Part shown: positions 12,250 through 13,026 of the stretch, piece after piece
Position numbering within the stretch: position 1 is the stretch's first letter
Layout: each line of letters begins with the position of its first letter
Source: Sulfurospirillaceae bacterium
GTDB taxonomy: Bacteria; Campylobacterota; Campylobacteria; Campylobacterales; Sulfurospirillaceae
NCBI GenBank assembly: GCA_028705785.1
Contig: JAQWCT010000048.1
Span: 1-13,026 of the forward strand
Length of the DNA stretch: 13,026 bases
Direction: 5' to 3'
Made by a program: the position numbers and the translations under genes
Notes under the pieces: generated by a model
What the model saw: only the letters and a program-made list of their open reading frames with translations
Databases searched by the model: none
Told to the model about the DNA's origin: nothing

Positions 12250-13026
12250 GCGTCTTTTCCCTTACTTTTATAAATATTCATTGATGCACAGTGAAGACTG
12301 CCATGTTCACGAATTAAGATGGAAGATTCAATGCCTACGATATCTCTTTTTGGGAATTTTTGAGCAAAAATTTCAAGGACTTTTTCATCCAATGGGTCAG
12401 AGTAAGTTGGGACTAAAACCGCATTGTTAATTAAAACAAAGTTCATATAAGTCGCTGGTATTCGGTGGTCTTGAAAATATTTAGGGGAGGGCAAAGGAAG
12501 TGGCAAAAGGTCAAAATTAAACTTTTTCAATTCTCTTTCCATCTTTTTAAGTTCAGAAAAATGAACATCTTTTTTGTCATAGCATTTCACATAAGCAATC
12601 GTTTTTTTGTCAACAAATCGTGCAAGTGTGTCAATGTGAGAGTCTGTGTCATCACCAAGGAGCGCACCGTGTTTAAGGATAATGAGTTTTTTAAGTCCAA
12701 AAAGCTTCATCAGTGTTTTTTTGATTTTTTTCTTTCCTAGATGGGCATTTCGGTTTTGTTCATACAAACAGTATGCAGTGCTGAGCATCACGCCTTTGCC
12801 ATTACTATCGATGCTACCACCTTCTAAAACAAAGTCAAAACTTTCAAGTTTGCCACTCAAATAGCCCTCATCAAAAAGCTTTTGCGTGATGGTGTTATCG
12901 ATGCTTGCATCAAATTTATTGCCCCAAGCGTTGAAGATAAAGTCGTAAGTGAGGCGTTTTTTACCCTTATAAACATTGATGCCACCAAAATCTCTTATCC
13001 ACGTGTCATTGGTTTTCATCTCTATA
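12246..13026 (-). CDS. aguA: Agmatine deiminase (5' end beyond right edge)
   Basis: The frame is open to the window edge. The ATG at 13019 is internal in my view: the codons before it (ATA GAG) continue the frame and the family has roughly 70 to 80 residues ahead of the NDTWIRD motif. Numbering from that Met: substrate-binding NDTWIRDFGG (4-13), EGGS (66-69), GDDTDSHIDTLARF with H128 (122-135), and the nucleophile C244 in HGSLHCAS, so the Cys-His-Asp active site is complete. It converts agmatine to N-carbamoylputrescine and ammonia, the step before AguB. From memory it resembles H. pylori HP0049 throughout. It is followed by the CDF gene with a four-base overlap. Confidence 0.93.
   Translation of the reverse strand, partial: IEMKTNDTWIRDFGGINVYKGKKRLTYDFIFNAWGNKFDASIDNTITQKLFDEGYLSGKLESFDFVLEGGSIDSNGKGVMLSTAYCLYEQNRNAHLGKKKIKKTLMKLFGLKKLIILKHGALLGDDTDSHIDTLARFVDKKTIAYVKCYDKKDVHFSELKKMERELKKFNFDLLPLPLPSPKYFQDHRIPATYMNFVLINNAVLVPTYSDPLDEKVLEIFAQKFPKRDIVGIESSILIREHGSLHCASMNIYKSKGKDA

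Overview
The window looks like chromosomal DNA from a member of the Campylobacterota (Epsilonproteobacteria), AT-rich and densely packed. The neighbourhood of a PgbA-type protein, a Csd3/HdpA-type LytM peptidase and GlcD matches, from memory, the Helicobacter pylori neighbourhood around HP0506-HP0509, and the two agmatine-pathway enzymes resemble their H. pylori counterparts. A free-living relative such as Sulfurospirillum is plausible, but the genus is inference.

Left part (1-4210), core genes. A minus-strand pair (PgbA-domain exported protein, then the N-terminal part of glycolate oxidase subunit GlcD running off the left edge) diverges from a plus-strand run: Csd3-like peptidoglycan peptidase, CorA-type metal transporter and a NUDT14-like Nudix hydrolase, the last two overlapping by 10 bases.

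Middle part (4220-8075), an accessory island on the minus strand. It holds a Phd-like antitoxin/MazF-like toxin pair with its own promoter and operator. Upstream on the same strand lies an ATPase/HNH-nuclease pair joined with no spacer, which looks like a Septu-type (PtuA/PtuB-like) anti-phage system. A decayed, internally deleted copy of the 3' end of aguB follows, then a small exported protein of unknown function. A palindrome, TTTACATGTAAA or a close variant, occurs six times in the window. Five copies are in or at the edges of this island and one forms the stop codon of the Csd3-like gene.

Right part (8080-13026), core metabolism and metal homeostasis. AguB (N-carbamoylputrescine amidase) and AguA (agmatine deiminase, cut by the right edge) turn agmatine into putrescine by the deiminase route. 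Between them lie plus-strand feoA-feoB (ferrous iron import), preceded by a good Fur-box match, and a minus-strand FieF-like cation efflux gene. The efflux gene is translationally coupled to aguA by ATGA and its 3' end overlaps that of feoB. An iron importer and a probable divalent-metal exporter are thus convergent and overlapping.

No tRNA, rRNA, CRISPR array, transposase or integrase was seen. The longest stretch without an intact gene is 7503-7731 (229 bases), which holds two palindromes and the aguB remnant.
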